From the NCBI GenBank assembly GCA_016717325.1, contig JADKFV010000002.1, positions 124,001 to 188,000 on the forward strand: 64,000 bases of DNA, given 5' to 3'. The DNA comes from Bacteroidota bacterium. Lineage in GTDB: Bacteria; Bacteroidota; Bacteroidia; AKYH767-A; OLB10. Of the stretch, positions 32,752 to 43,201 are shown piece by piece; position 1 is the first letter of the stretch; each line of letters opens with the position of its first letter. The notes below the pieces were generated by a model that was given only the letters and a program-made list of their open reading frames with translations, was not told the origin of the DNA and did not search any database. A program made the position numbers and the translations under genes.

Positions 32752-32783
32752 AAATCCCTCAACACAATTGAGGGATTTTTTTT
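32752..32783. terminator. Bidirectional terminator between the POT and GH16 genes
   Basis: The stem AAATCCCTCAA with TTGAGGGATTT has T runs on both strands, so it can stop both converging genes. The restored stop codon of the GH16 gene (32782) lies in its T run. Confidence 0.8.
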
Positions 32784-33578
32784 ATTTTAGATTTTCGTAT
32801 ACCCTAAAATAATCAATCTCAAACGAACACGGAAAAACGGTTTGGGCATTTGGAGGGCCATCATAAAATCCTCCAACAGCAAGGTTCAAAAATACTGGCA
32901 TAGGAAGTTGTGGCACATGCGTTGTTTTACATGCACCAATTGACCATTAAAATAATATTCGATTTTGTTCGGTGTCCAATTTACACCGTAGGTAAAAAAA
33001 TCATCAGAAAGGTCGAGTTTTTTATTGAAAAACCACCATCCATTCAACTTGGGAATTATCATTGCATTGTCGCTCAAATCGCCTGTAGCAGCCTTCCAAA
33101 AATTATTTACCCAATAGCGCGAAGTGTTGCTGCCACCAAATTCGAAAACATCAATCTCCTGATAGTAAGTTCCGCTACCTTTATAAAACCAAAATGCCGG
33201 CCACAAACCTTTTCCGGTTGGCACTTTTGCGCGTACTTCAAAATATCCAAACGAGAATTCTTTCTTCGAAATAATTTGGCCCGATGAATAATTGAATCTT
33301 TCGTATTTTTCTTTGTGTGCAGTGAGTTTTAAAATTCCGTTCTCAATAAAAATGTTTTTTTTGCTATTGCGATAATATTGTTCTTCGTTACCATGCTCAC
33401 CGGTATTTACTTTCCAGGCAATGGTGTCTAAATTATTATGATTAAACTCTTCGCTCCACACCATTTTAGATTTGACAACAGCATTACCTTTTGAATTTGG
33501 CAGAACAGTTTTTACGCGTTGGGCAAAAGTGCTTTTTGATAAAAGCGTGAAACAAAATATTACAACAATTTTTTTCAT
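32782..33578 (-). CDS. GH16 family beta-glucanase-like hydrolase (frameshifted as assembled)
   Basis: A secreted glycoside hydrolase with signal peptide MKKIVVIFCFTLLSKSTFAQ. The start at 33578 is chosen because it begins this signal peptide. The GH16 catalytic motif ExDxxE is present as EIDVFEFGG, preceded by GKGLWPAFWFY. Family members cut beta-1,3 or beta-1,3-1,4 glucans or similar polymers such as laminarin. The open frame ends early at 32886. One extra base near 32930 restores HVPQLPMPVFLNLAVGGFYD and the terminal FEIDYFRVYENLK, giving 265 aa, a normal single-domain GH16. Confidence 0.82.
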
Positions 33579-33648
33579 AACGGAACGATTTTGGATATGC
33601 AAATAAAGTTGCGAATAAAGTAAAACTATTTCATTGAAAAGTTATAGC

Positions 33649-33676
33649 TTGAGTTTGCAAAATATCTTTAGATTTG
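33649..33676 (+). promoter_or_regulatory. Bacteroidota-type promoter for the 33707 operon
   Basis: TTG at 33649-33651 and TAGATTTG at 33669-33676 are separated by 17 bases and match the -33 and -7 (TAnnTTTG) elements. They lie 30 bases upstream of the ATG at 33707. Confidence 0.5.
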
Positions 33677-33706
33677 CCGTTCGAAAACAATTTAAATAAT
33701 AAATAT

Positions 33707-34345
33707 ATGAAGAAGATTTTTTTGACTTTAGCACTTTTTGGTGCATGTATCACATTCGCTTTGGCACAAGAAACCAAGGACGACAAAATAAATAAAATGA
33801 TTAAGGATGGTGCCGAGTATGTGAAAGCAAAGCAGTACAAAGAAGCTGCGGGAAGCTTACAGGAGGCCATTAATATTATCAACGAAATAATTGGCGATGT
33901 AATATTGCAAGGTTTGCCAAAATCGGCAGGTGGCCTTACAAGCGATCCTGCAAATGATCAAGTAACAAGCTTGGGAACCCTTATGGGCGCAGGCATGCAA
34001 GTGCAGCGTATGTATTACAACGAAAAAGGACAATCGGTAAATATCACTATTCAGCCAAACTCTCCTCAGTTATCATCTCTCAATACATTCTTAGATAATC
34101 CCGATGATTATCCGGGCGAAGAAGCAGGAAAACGTGTAAAGGTGAAAGATTTCAAATCTTTATTACGTTTTACAAAGGCCGAAGGTGAAGATGGTTCCTC
34201 ATCTGGTTATTTAACCATGCCATTTTACACTTCGGTTGTTACAGTTCAGGGTGGTGGCTTTGCTGACGAGAAAGAATTTTTGGCTTTTCTTGAATTATTT
34301 GATTGGAAGTTATTAGCCAAGAATATGGGCTATGTAAAAGAATAA
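33707..34345 (+). CDS. Exported protein of unknown function
   Basis: The 212-residue product starts MKKIFLTLALFGACITFALA, a clear signal peptide. I chose this ATG over one 33 bases upstream for that reason. The mature part begins with a helical, TPR-like stretch (INKMIKDGAEYVKAKQYKEA), followed by a mixed domain with KDFKSLLRFTKAEGEDGSSS. I do not recognise a family. It is followed 7 bases later by the YtxJ-like gene and probably forms an operon with it and the gene at 34703. Confidence 0.75.
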   Translation: MKKIFLTLALFGACITFALAQETKDDKINKMIKDGAEYVKAKQYKEAAGSLQEAINIINEIIGDVILQGLPKSAGGLTSDPANDQVTSLGTLMGAGMQVQRMYYNEKGQSVNITIQPNSPQLSSLNTFLDNPDDYPGEEAGKRVKVKDFKSLLRFTKAEGEDGSSSGYLTMPFYTSVVTVQGGGFADEKEFLAFLELFDWKLLAKNMGYVKE

Positions 34346-34352
34346 TTTTGGA

Positions 34353-34691
34353 ATGATAAACTGGAAATCGCTCAACACAAAAGAAGATATATCAGAAGCC
34401 ATAAAAAGCAGTTTTGACGAGAATAGTGTAACCTGTATTTTTAAACACAGCACTCGTTGCAGTGTGAGTCGCATGGTATTAAAGCAGTTTGAAGCAGAAG
34501 CGTTGCCGGAGGTGAATGGCAATTTTTATTTTCTTGATCTTCTCAGCTACCGCGAAATTTCGGATGCCATTGCACGCGAATTTTCTGTACAACATCAATC
34601 ACCACAACTTTTAATTTTGAAAAACGGTAAAGCGATTCATACCGAATCGCATGAGAATATTTCGTTCAATAATATTGTATTAAATAATTAA
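34353..34691 (+). CDS. ytxJ: YtxJ-like monothiol redox protein (bacilliredoxin/glutaredoxin-like)
   Basis: This 112-residue cytosolic protein matches the YtxJ family, proposed to reduce mixed disulfides of bacillithiol in Firmicutes and found in many Bacteroidota. The key site is FKHSTRCSVSR, with Cys at about residue 36 in a monothiol setting, followed by the thioredoxin-like LDLLSYREISDAIA and HQSPQLLILKNG (cis-Pro). It is flanked closely by two exported proteins of unknown function (7 and 11 bases). Confidence 0.85.
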   Translation: MINWKSLNTKEDISEAIKSSFDENSVTCIFKHSTRCSVSRMVLKQFEAEALPEVNGNFYFLDLLSYREISDAIAREFSVQHQSPQLLILKNGKAIHTESHENISFNNIVLNN

Positions 34692-34702
34692 AATAAAAAA
34701 CT

Positions 34703-35137
34703 ATGAAAAAAATATTGGTTTTATTTTTTGCAATGGCGATGTTGCAAATTGTAGCAAATGGACAAGCAAAAAAGAAACCTGCTGCCAAAATAAAAGCACC
34801 AACTAAATGCGGTTTCTTTATGGATGGTAAAATGGCAAATAAAGTTACAGCCGAGCAAATGATAGCATGGTGCGATGCAGAAAAACTTTATGTAATGTGC
34901 GATAACGGTAAAAAGTATTTGCTTAAAAGTTTTGAAATAAGTGTTATTCAAAAGGAACCTTATGCTATGAAGGATTTTGGGATTGGCGAAGGCGGTATGC
35001 CTATTATGGCCCGTAGAGATATAAAAAATATTAAAGAAGGCGATTCGCTTTTTCTTAAAAATTTACTTGGCCTTGACGACAATATGCTCGAAGTAAAACT
35101 ACCTGTACTTGTGGTAGGTGTTTACAATCAAAAATAG
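34703..35137 (+). CDS. Small exported protein of unknown function
   Basis: The 144 residues begin with a signal peptide (MKKILVLFFAMAMLQIVANG) and a Lys-rich segment. The mature domain contains three Cys (KCGFF, AWCDAE, VMCDNG) and ends with beta-rich segments. I do not recognise the family. It is the third gene of a compact plus-strand group with the YtxJ-like gene. Confidence 0.7.
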   Translation: MKKILVLFFAMAMLQIVANGQAKKKPAAKIKAPTKCGFFMDGKMANKVTAEQMIAWCDAEKLYVMCDNGKKYLLKSFEISVIQKEPYAMKDFGIGEGGMPIMARRDIKNIKEGDSLFLKNLLGLDDNMLEVKLPVLVVGVYNQK

Positions 35138-35194
35138 TTTTATTAAAAGCACGGTTTTTGCAACTGTAGCTATAATCACAAATTATTTATTTAA

Positions 35195-38100
35195 ATGAAT
35201 AAGAAAAATTACTCAGTTATTTTGTTGTCAATTTTTTTGGGAATAAAAGTAAATGCGCAAAATGCACAAATAGTTGTGAGCGATTCGAAAGCAAATACCG
35301 CTTTGCTTGAATATGCTGAAGGTAAGAATGTTCCGTGTTACATTACCTTTAAAGACAATTACAACCTTGCACCACAAATGGCTTTCATTGAACTTAGTGA
35401 TGAATTGAGTATTCGTGCCGAGGATACCTGGAAAATAATGCGTTCGGAACAGGACGATATTGGATATACCCATCACCGGTATCAACAATATTACAAAGGA
35501 ATAAAAGTAGAGCAGGGCGAATTTATCATTCACGAAAAAAATAATAGAACAGTATCGGCTAATGGCGATTTTATTGACAATATCGATTTAAGTATTATTC
35601 CGGGAGTCACCCGCACGGCAGCATTAAATTTTGCTTTAGCTGATATCAATGCCACTACTTATAAATGGCAATTTGCCGCAGAAGAAAACTGGTACAAGCA
35701 AATTATGAATAATCCCAAAGCTACTATGTACCCAAAGGGCGAATTGGTTATTATAAGACTCAACAATAATATTGCTACTAAAGAAAAGCAGCGTTTGGCG
35801 TGGAAGTTTGATATTTACACGCATGATCCCAATGGCCGCTGGTTTGTTTATGTAGATGCAAACACCGGAGATATTTTGGACAAAGTGGACAGGATATGTG
35901 AATTTGTTGCACCCGGTATTGCTAATACAAAATATAGCGGAGTGCAACCCATAGTTAGTGATAGCCTTGGCCCAAATAACTTTCGCTTGCGCGATTACAG
36001 CCGCGGTGCGCCTATTGCAACATACGACATGAATAAAGGAACGAGCTATGGGAGTGCTGTAGATTTTACTGACGACAACAATGTGTGGGACTCTATCACC
36101 AACCAGGATAATGCTGCATATGATGCTCACCATGGTGCCGAAAAGACATGGGATTATTTCAATTCGGTGCATGGTCGCAACAGTTATGATAATTTTGGCT
36201 CTCCATTAATTTCTTACATTCATTATTCAAACAACTATAACAATGCTTTTTGGAATGGTAGCGTAATGACTTATGGTGATGGCAATGGTTCTACTTTTTC
36301 ACCGCTGACTACTATTGATATTTGTGGTCATGAATTAACACATGGCGTTACAGGTAATACTTCCAATCTTGTTTATTCTTATGAGTCGGGTGCCCTTAAC
36401 GAATCATTCAGCGACATTTTTGGAACATGCATCGATTTCTTTGCATTTCCGGGAAGTGCAAACTGGAAATTGGGAGAACAATGCTATACTCCCGGCACAA
36501 GTGGCGATGCCTTGCGGCACCTTGATAACCCCAATGCAGCCAGCGATCCCGACACTTATTTGGGAGCATTTTGGTGGACCAGTTCAGGCGATAACGGTGG
36601 GGTGCATACGAATAGCGGAGTTCAGAATTTTTGGTTTTATTTATTAAGCCAGGGTGGAACTGGTACCAATGATGTAAGTTTTAATTATAATGTAAGCGGC
36701 ATAGGAATGGCCAATGCACGTTTAATCGCCTACAGAAATAATGCATATTATTTAACTTCGGGTTCCGTTTATGCCGATGCTCGCAGATATTCGATTATAG
36801 CCGCTGCCGATATTTTTGGCCCTTGCAGCAATGAGATGATACAAACTAACAATGCATGGAATGCTGTTGGTGTCACAGGCACGTTTAGTGGAAACCCACT
36901 TGCTACCGCCACTAATAGTGGCATCACTTGCGAAGGTACTACGGTTAATTTAACTTCAGCTGGCGGAGTATCATTTTTCTGGTCGGGCCCCGGTGCATAT
37001 TCTTCTACTTTGCAAAACCCTCAACTCTCCGAGATTACTTCGGCACAGTCGGGTACGTATACTGTTACAGTTACTGATGCAAATGCATGCAGTGGTAGCG
37101 TTACTACGCAGGTTAACTTGCACACTCGTCCCACACTTTCGGGTGCTGGAATTTCGCTGTGCCCTGCTGCCACGGGTATGTTGGATCCTATTGCCGCTGC
37201 GTATGGTGGTGGTGGCCCTGCATTTACTACCGCCAATCCGGCAATTATTGCTATACCTGATAATAATTCAACCGGTATACAATCACCCATTACCATTGCG
37301 ACACCGGCAAATGCAAGCGAGGTTATTTCGGTTGAAATTGATAGTCTTGATCATACCTGGAATGCTGATTTGAATATAAAACTTAAAGCACCCAATGGAA
37401 GTGAAATAATATTGGCCAATGGAGTAGGAGGGTCGGGCGATAATTTCGATAACACCATTTTTTCGGCTACTGCTACAAATGTTATTGGTTCAAGCGGAAA
37501 CAATACTTCTCCATTTAATGGTACTTATGCTCCCCAGCAATCTTTTTCTAATCTAACCGGTGCTGCAACCGGCACCTGGAATTTGAAAGTGATTGATGCG
37601 TATGACCTGGATGCCGGCTCACTTAGAGGCTGGAAAATTACCATTGCATCAGCTAATCAAGTTACAACCTATGCATGGAGTCCTTCTTTAGGTTTATCTT
37701 CTACTACGCAGGCAACTCCATCTGTTAGCGTTCTTGATTCAGCTACGTATACAGTTGTGGTTACTGATAATAAGGGTTGTACAAATAGTAAATCTATGGC
37801 TGTTAATTTATTTCCTCTTGCCACTGCAACCGTTACTACTTCCAATATTTTATGTGGCGGATCTGCTACAGGTTCACTTACCTTAAATCCTGTTACGGGT
37901 GTGTCACCTTTCAGCTATTCGCTCGACAATGTTTCGTTTGTACCCGGCAATACTTTTGCAACGCTTCCAGCCGGTAGTTACACGGCTTATATTAAGGATG
38001 TAAACAATTGCAATACCGAGAATTATGGCGTAACCATTACAGAAAATAATCCGCTCACAGCAACTGCAACCGGTGCAAATAATAATTGCTACGGTGGCAA

Positions 38101-38779
38101 AAGCGGTACTGTGAATCTTACTCCAGGTGGTGGAACCTTGCCTTTTTCTTTCTTATGGAGCAATGCAAAAACGACTGAGGATTTGGCAAATCTTGTTGCA
38201 GGTACGTATACCTGCACTGTTACAGATATAAACGGATGCACAACAACCATGTCGCGCACTGTTACGCAGGGTGCTCAGATTACAATGACTTTTACGAAAA
38301 CTGATGCTACAGCACCATTGTTTAATAATGGAATTGCAACATGTTTTCCTGCAAATGGTTTTCCAACTTACAGGTATACATGGAATACCACACCATCTAA
38401 AACCACACAAACTATTACAGGCTTAACTGCCGGAGTATATGTTGTAACAGTAAAAGACAATAAAAAATGCGCACGTAATGGAAGTGTAACTATTGCTGCC
38501 TTGCGTATTGGTGGCGATGAGGCTATTGGAAATAATATTTCGGCAGCACCAAATCCGTCTCATGGATTATTTGCAATTAGTTTGAATAGCAAAAACAATG
38601 AAATGATTGATGCAAATGTGTACGATGTTACCGGAAGACTTGTGCAAACCAATGCTGTTTATTTGCAAAAGGGGATAAACGAATTTGATATTGATTTGAC
38701 CTCTCAAATGTCAGGTTTATATTTCCTCGAAATGAAAAATGAAAACCGAAGAGAAATAATAAAGCTCACGGTAAAATAA
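35195..38779 (+). CDS. Secreted M4 (thermolysin-like) metalloprotease with P-domain, SprB repeats and T9SS sorting domain
   Basis: The 1194-residue protein has a signal peptide, an FTP/PepSY propeptide (residues about 60-230), and a thermolysin-type domain with HELTHGVTG near residue 380 and the Glu-bearing GALNESFSDIFG about 20 residues later. These give the two His and the Glu zinc ligands plus the catalytic Glu. Then come an Ig-like part, a proprotein-convertase P-domain (about 680-815, SLDHTWNADLNIKLKAP), two or more SprB-like repeats (LPFSFLWSNAKTTED) and a T9SS sorting domain (APNPSHGLF). It should be a surface or secreted protease. It is intact. Confidence 0.94.
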   Translation: MNKKNYSVILLSIFLGIKVNAQNAQIVVSDSKANTALLEYAEGKNVPCYITFKDNYNLAPQMAFIELSDELSIRAEDTWKIMRSEQDDIGYTHHRYQQYYKGIKVEQGEFIIHEKNNRTVSANGDFIDNIDLSIIPGVTRTAALNFALADINATTYKWQFAAEENWYKQIMNNPKATMYPKGELVIIRLNNNIATKEKQRLAWKFDIYTHDPNGRWFVYVDANTGDILDKVDRICEFVAPGIANTKYSGVQPIVSDSLGPNNFRLRDYSRGAPIATYDMNKGTSYGSAVDFTDDNNVWDSITNQDNAAYDAHHGAEKTWDYFNSVHGRNSYDNFGSPLISYIHYSNNYNNAFWNGSVMTYGDGNGSTFSPLTTIDICGHELTHGVTGNTSNLVYSYESGALNESFSDIFGTCIDFFAFPGSANWKLGEQCYTPGTSGDALRHLDNPNAASDPDTYLGAFWWTSSGDNGGVHTNSGVQNFWFYLLSQGGTGTNDVSFNYNVSGIGMANARLIAYRNNAYYLTSGSVYADARRYSIIAAADIFGPCSNEMIQTNNAWNAVGVTGTFSGNPLATATNSGITCEGTTVNLTSAGGVSFFWSGPGAYSSTLQNPQLSEITSAQSGTYTVTVTDANACSGSVTTQVNLHTRPTLSGAGISLCPAATGMLDPIAAAYGGGGPAFTTANPAIIAIPDNNSTGIQSPITIATPANASEVISVEIDSLDHTWNADLNIKLKAPNGSEIILANGVGGSGDNFDNTIFSATATNVIGSSGNNTSPFNGTYAPQQSFSNLTGAATGTWNLKVIDAYDLDAGSLRGWKITIASANQVTTYAWSPSLGLSSTTQATPSVSVLDSATYTVVVTDNKGCTNSKSMAVNLFPLATATVTTSNILCGGSATGSLTLNPVTGVSPFSYSLDNVSFVPGNTFATLPAGSYTAYIKDVNNCNTENYGVTITENNPLTATATGANNNCYGGKSGTVNLTPGGGTLPFSFLWSNAKTTEDLANLVAGTYTCTVTDINGCTTTMSRTVTQGAQITMTFTKTDATAPLFNNGIATCFPANGFPTYRYTWNTTPSKTTQTITGLTAGVYVVTVKDNKKCARNGSVTIAALRIGGDEAIGNNISAAPNPSHGLFAISLNSKNNEMIDANVYDVTGRLVQTNAVYLQKGINEFDIDLTSQMSGLYFLEMKNENRREIIKLTVK

Positions 38780-38783
38780 TTTT

Positions 38784-38807
38784 AAAACCCTCCTTGCGGA
38801 GGGTTTT
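38784..38807 (+). terminator. Rho-independent terminator after the M4 protease gene
   Basis: A 9-bp stem AAACCCTCC with GGAGGGTTT and a TTGC loop ends in four T, five bases after the stop codon. Confidence 0.75.
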
Positions 38808-38836
38808 GTATTTGTAACTGATTTGTTTTTTAAACT

Positions 38837-39580
38837 ATGAAAGCGAAACTGGAAATATGCTGTTATAATTTGCCTTCGGTGATTATAGCAAATGCAGTTG
38901 GTGCCGATTCTTTGGAATTGTGCAGTAACCCTGCCGAAGGTGGAGTTACACCTTCTATAGGATTTGTGAAAGAGGCATTACGAATTACAACCATACCTGT
39001 ATACGTACTCGTGCGACCCCGTGGCGGACATTTTGTTTTTGGAGACGAAGACATGGGCTGTATGATTGAAGATATAAATTCTTTGAAAAAATATAATGTG
39101 GCCGGATTTGTAACCGGAGCACTTACAACCGAAAATAAGGTTCACATACATAACACACAAAAATTGATGGAGGCCTGTTTCCCTTTGCCAATGAGATTTC
39201 ATCGTGCAATTGATATGTGCAACAATTATTCTGATAGTATAGAAACTCTTGTGGCACTCAGTGCACATAGTGTATTGACATCGGGTAGTTGTGCTTCTGC
39301 TGTTGAAGGTTTGAATAACCTAAGTAGTATTCAAAAAAAGTTTGGCGATAAAATTGAAATAGTGGCTGCGGGTAAAATAAACAGCTCAAATATGTTGGAG
39401 GTTTTAAATGGTGGGGTGAATTATTTGCATGCTGCAATTTTGAAAAATAATGAAGCGCAAATAACAACGCACATTAATTTCAACCAGGAAGCTGATTCAA
39501 ATAGTATGAATTATAAAATTACAAACGAAACAGAGTTAAAGAGTATGCAAACAAACTTGCAGCGGTGGAATTCGAAATAA
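38837..39580 (+). CDS. cutC: CutC family protein (copper homeostasis)
   Basis: The 247-residue TIM-barrel protein carries the CutC signatures LEICCYNLPSVIIANAVGAD, ELCSNPAEGGVTPSIG, VLVRPRGGHFVF, MRFHRAIDMC and VLTSGSCASAVEG. CutC was linked to copper tolerance in E. coli, but its enzymatic role is unsettled. It stands between convergent neighbours and is intact. Confidence 0.93.
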   Translation: MKAKLEICCYNLPSVIIANAVGADSLELCSNPAEGGVTPSIGFVKEALRITTIPVYVLVRPRGGHFVFGDEDMGCMIEDINSLKKYNVAGFVTGALTTENKVHIHNTQKLMEACFPLPMRFHRAIDMCNNYSDSIETLVALSAHSVLTSGSCASAVEGLNNLSSIQKKFGDKIEIVAAGKINSSNMLEVLNGGVNYLHAAILKNNEAQITTHINFNQEADSNSMNYKITNETELKSMQTNLQRWNSK

Positions 39581-39769
39581 TGTATTCGGTTTTACATTGA
39601 TTAAGTTTGTTCGAATTATTGTCAAATTACAAATGCTGGCATTGCGGAGGCATCATAAGCAAAGTGTTTATAAACGAATGGATGGGTTTAAGTCAATGCG
39701 TGAATTAGTACAAATTCACCATTCTTTTTGGCTTCAACAAAATGTAAATTTTCATCCTGTTTCCGGAAT

Positions 39770-40866
39770 TTATTTCATCAATGCAACAAAGTCGTCAAAC
39801 AAGTATCGCGAATCGTGAGGCCCCGGTGCCGATTCGGGATGGTATTGCACCGATGATGCTTTTGATTTTTTCACTCTTATTCCCTCAATGCTGCCATCGT
39901 TCAAATTAACGTGAGTAACTTCTATATTGGTGTGTTTTTCTACGTCTTCTTTCACTACTGCAAACCCATGATTTTGTGAAGTGATTTCGCATGTGCCTGT
40001 GATAATATTTTTTACAGGGTGATTTATCCCGCGGTGTCCGTTAAACATTTTGAAAGTTCCTATGCCTTGACTTTCGGCAAGTATTTGATGTCCTAAGCAA
40101 ATGCCAAATAATGGTTTATTGGAATCTACAATTTGTTTTACTGTTTTAACCACTTCGGGCATTACAGATGGGTCACCGGGGCCATTCGAAATTAAATATC
40201 CATTTGGTTGCCACGCTTCCATTTCGGCAAATGAAGTATTATGCGGAAAAACTTTTACATAACACCCACGCTCGCTAAGGCACCTCAACGAATTTGTTTT
40301 TATTCCTAAATCGAGAACTGCAGTTTTTATTTTGCTTTTTCATCACCAAAAGTGTATGAAATATCTGTCGAAACTTTTGACGATAATTCAAGCCCGGCCA
40401 TTGAAGGAACTTTTTCTAATTGAGCCAACAATGTTTCTTTAGTAGCCAATGCAGGGCCAATAATAGCATTCATGGCACCTTTGCTGCGTATGTATCGCAC
40501 CACGGCACGCGTATCAACATTGCTGATTGCTAAAATATTATGTTTCTTAAAATACTCGCGCACACCTGTTTGAGAGGCAGAGCGCGAAAAAAAATCTTCG
40601 AAACTGCGACAAACCAAACCGGCTATTTTAATGCCATTGCTTTCGCTTTCGCTTTCGAGTATTCCATAGTTACCAATATGAACATGTGTGGCAACTAATA
40701 TCTGGCCGTAGTACGATGGGTCGGTAAATACTTCCTGATAGCCTGTCATGCCGGTATTGAAGCATATTTCGCCAGTAGTAACTATATCCGGTGAAGCTAA
40801 CTTTCCTGTAAACACCTGACCGTCTGCCAAAACTAAAAGCCCTTCAATATCATTTGTCGATTTCAT
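39770..40866 (-). CDS. carA: Carbamoyl-phosphate synthase small subunit (frameshifted as assembled)
   Basis: CarA releases ammonia from glutamine for carbamoyl phosphate, used in pyrimidine and arginine synthesis. The N-terminal domain (40866-40327) has FNTGMTGYQEVFTDPSYYGQ. The class I glutaminase domain has SNGPGDPS, FGICLGHQ with the catalytic Cys, and the SVQYHPESAPGPHD His/Glu. The frame breaks at about 40333, where an A run of four should be five to read EKAKIKTAVLDLGIKTNSLR. The repaired protein has 365 residues, the usual length. carB is not in the window. Confidence 0.93.
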
Positions 40867-41093
40867 AACTGCAAAATTTTAATGCGGCACAAAATAGCGA
40901 AGCATTGCGAGTTTGTAGTTTTTGTCGAAAACAATTTTTATGAACACAATGTGTATGGTAATTTGTTTTAATGTTTTTTTGAGATGGAAATTGAAAATCT
41001 GAGCTGCCACAGCTCGTTTTACTATAAAGTGAAATCAAGCAAAAGTTTAACTATTGTGAACTTATCCAACAGGATTACAATGGATTTAAAAAG

Positions 41094-41101
41094 TATATTT
41101 G
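41094..41101 (+). promoter_or_regulatory. Possible -7 element upstream of the Omp28-like gene
   Basis: TATATTTG matches TAnnTTTG and lies 19 bases before the ATG at 41121. I see no well-spaced TTTG partner, so the call is weak. Confidence 0.3.
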
Positions 41102-41120
41102 CAACTTAAATCCAAAAAAA

Positions 41121-43187
41121 ATGAAAAAAAACTTATCTAAATCTTTAGTAGGATTAATGATGCTAGGTGTGGCATCATTGCAAGTAAATGCCCAGGCATT
41201 TAAATATCCTTTCTTTCAACATTACACACAGGCAAGTTGTGGCCCTTGTGCTGCGCAGAATCCGGGTTTCCAAACGGCAATCCTCAACGCAAATCCAACT
41301 ACAGTTCACCACATGGCTGTTCATACTTCGTGGCCCGGTGTAGATCCTATGTACAGTGCAAATCCTACAATTGCTGACGATTTGGTTACCTATTACAATA
41401 TCACTGGTGTGCCATCTGTTGTATTGCAAGGTAACTTTAAACAAGGAGGACCAAGCGCATTTCAGCAAGCAGATGTTGATGCAGTGATAGCACAAACAAG
41501 TCCTATTAGAGTTGATGTTTCTCACGTTGTAAATGGAATGATGCGCACCGTTACTGTGGTAGTTACTAATGCTTCGACCAACACATTTTCGAACAACTAC
41601 ACTTTGCGCACAGCTGTTATTGAGCGCAATGTGAATTACACTTCAGCTCCAGGTAATAATGGCGAAACTTTTTTCCCAAATGTATTGCGCGAGTTGTTAC
41701 CAAACTCTGCCGGTGATGTTATCTCTATACCTGCACCCGGTGCTACTTTAACTATGACTTATCCTTATACACTTGATGTATCTTGGGTTGATACCGAAAT
41801 TGAAGAATTAGCATGGGTGCAAGATGACGCCACCAAAGAAGTATTGAACAGTGGTGCATCATTCGATGTTGGTGTAAATGCCTCTATCAATCCTCCTGCT
41901 GTTATTACCCAAAATGTTGTTGCAAATACAACTACTACTTTTGCTTTATCTACGGGTAATCTGTCGCCAAATGTAAACGACTTCGATTATGCACTTACAT
42001 CAACTGCACCTGGAAACTGGACTGCATCGTACAATGTAAATGGGACAAATTATACAGCCAATACTACCATTTCAATTCCCGGCAATACAAACTTTCCTAC
42101 TGATATTGTTGTTGTTCCCGGAGCCACTGCAGGTATTGGTGAGTACACATTAACTATCACTGCCACAGGCAATCCGCTTGTGCCTGCTATGATTGTGAAA
42201 GTATATGTTATTTCGGGCGTAGGAACTTTATTGATAAACAATTCTGGTGGTTTGGGTGATGGCACTACTGCAGGCGATGCCAGCAACTGGCAACAAGTTT
42301 ATATGGATGGACTTGCATTTGCCAATTGTACAGACTATGCTATTGCAAACGAAAAGTTTTGTGCACGTGCTATAAAAGATAATGCAATGACAGGTATCAA
42401 TAAAATATTTTATAATGTTGGCTGGACTTTCCCAGGACTTACTGATGATTTAGTTGCACAACTTTCAACTTTCTTAGATAACGGTGGCCGATTATTTATT
42501 GCCGGTCAAGATATAGGTTGGGAAGCATTTGACGGTGGTGCCCAATACTCTACTCAAGCGAAAATGGATTTTTACAATAACTATTTGCATGCGAATTATG
42601 TAGGTGATGGTTCAACAAATGCAAATGTTGCTTTCAATTTAAATACAAACGATGTGATTTTTGGCGGCACAACAAGTACCACACTTAAAAACTTTTATGG
42701 TGGCACTTATTTTTTCCCCGATGATATTACTGCTATGGGCATAGGTGCTGTAACTGCATATTATGGTGCCGGCACTACTAAGCCCGGTGGTGTGCGTTCA
42801 TGGAATAACATCAACAAGACTGTTTATTTTCCTCCCGGAATGGAAATGGTTACTTCGGTAGCTGTGAAGGATCAGATTGTAAAATTATCGTACGATTGGT
42901 TTAATGATTTAATAAGTGTAGAAGAGTACGATGCTGCTATGGCAAAATTAGGACAAGCATATCCAAACCCTGCAAACGGAAATGTATTTATACCTATTAC
43001 CAATGCCTTTGCAAACTCATCAATACAAGTTACAGATATTACCGGACGCGTTGTATTAACACAATCAACAAACGGACAAACTACTGTGGAGTTGAATGTT
43101 GCTGCATTAAATGCCGGTTACTATACTTATAGAATAGTTAGTGGTAATACTGCAACAAATGCATTGCCATTAGAAATAGTGAAATAA
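41121..43187 (+). CDS. Omp28-like secreted protein with thioredoxin-type CGPC and T9SS sorting domain
   Basis: The 688-residue protein has a signal peptide ending NAQA. A thioredoxin-like Omp28 domain follows, starting FFQHYTQASCGPCAAQNPGF, with CGPC at about residue 39 and TGVPSVVLQG as the cis-Pro region. The middle is Ig-like and beta-rich. A later domain has NGGRLFIAGQDIGWEAFDGG. The end (AYPNPANGNVFIPI...GYYTYRIVSG) is a T9SS sorting domain. Surface thiol chemistry is possible from CGPC, but no substrate is known. It is intact. Confidence 0.88.
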   Translation: MKKNLSKSLVGLMMLGVASLQVNAQAFKYPFFQHYTQASCGPCAAQNPGFQTAILNANPTTVHHMAVHTSWPGVDPMYSANPTIADDLVTYYNITGVPSVVLQGNFKQGGPSAFQQADVDAVIAQTSPIRVDVSHVVNGMMRTVTVVVTNASTNTFSNNYTLRTAVIERNVNYTSAPGNNGETFFPNVLRELLPNSAGDVISIPAPGATLTMTYPYTLDVSWVDTEIEELAWVQDDATKEVLNSGASFDVGVNASINPPAVITQNVVANTTTTFALSTGNLSPNVNDFDYALTSTAPGNWTASYNVNGTNYTANTTISIPGNTNFPTDIVVVPGATAGIGEYTLTITATGNPLVPAMIVKVYVISGVGTLLINNSGGLGDGTTAGDASNWQQVYMDGLAFANCTDYAIANEKFCARAIKDNAMTGINKIFYNVGWTFPGLTDDLVAQLSTFLDNGGRLFIAGQDIGWEAFDGGAQYSTQAKMDFYNNYLHANYVGDGSTNANVAFNLNTNDVIFGGTTSTTLKNFYGGTYFFPDDITAMGIGAVTAYYGAGTTKPGGVRSWNNINKTVYFPPGMEMVTSVAVKDQIVKLSYDWFNDLISVEEYDAAMAKLGQAYPNPANGNVFIPITNAFANSSIQVTDITGRVVLTQSTNGQTTVELNVAALNAGYYTYRIVSGNTATNALPLEIVK

Positions 43188-43201
43188 TTTTTATAGGTGC
43201 G

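Noticed and set aside
32886..32912. Short alternative C-terminus of the GH16 protein (…CHNFLCQYF)
   Set aside because: The conserved GH16 ending continues in the next frame, so the apparent end is an artefact of one missing base.
39597..39818. Plus-strand open frame between cutC and carA
   Set aside because: It overlaps the end of carA on the opposite strand and has no recognisable domain.
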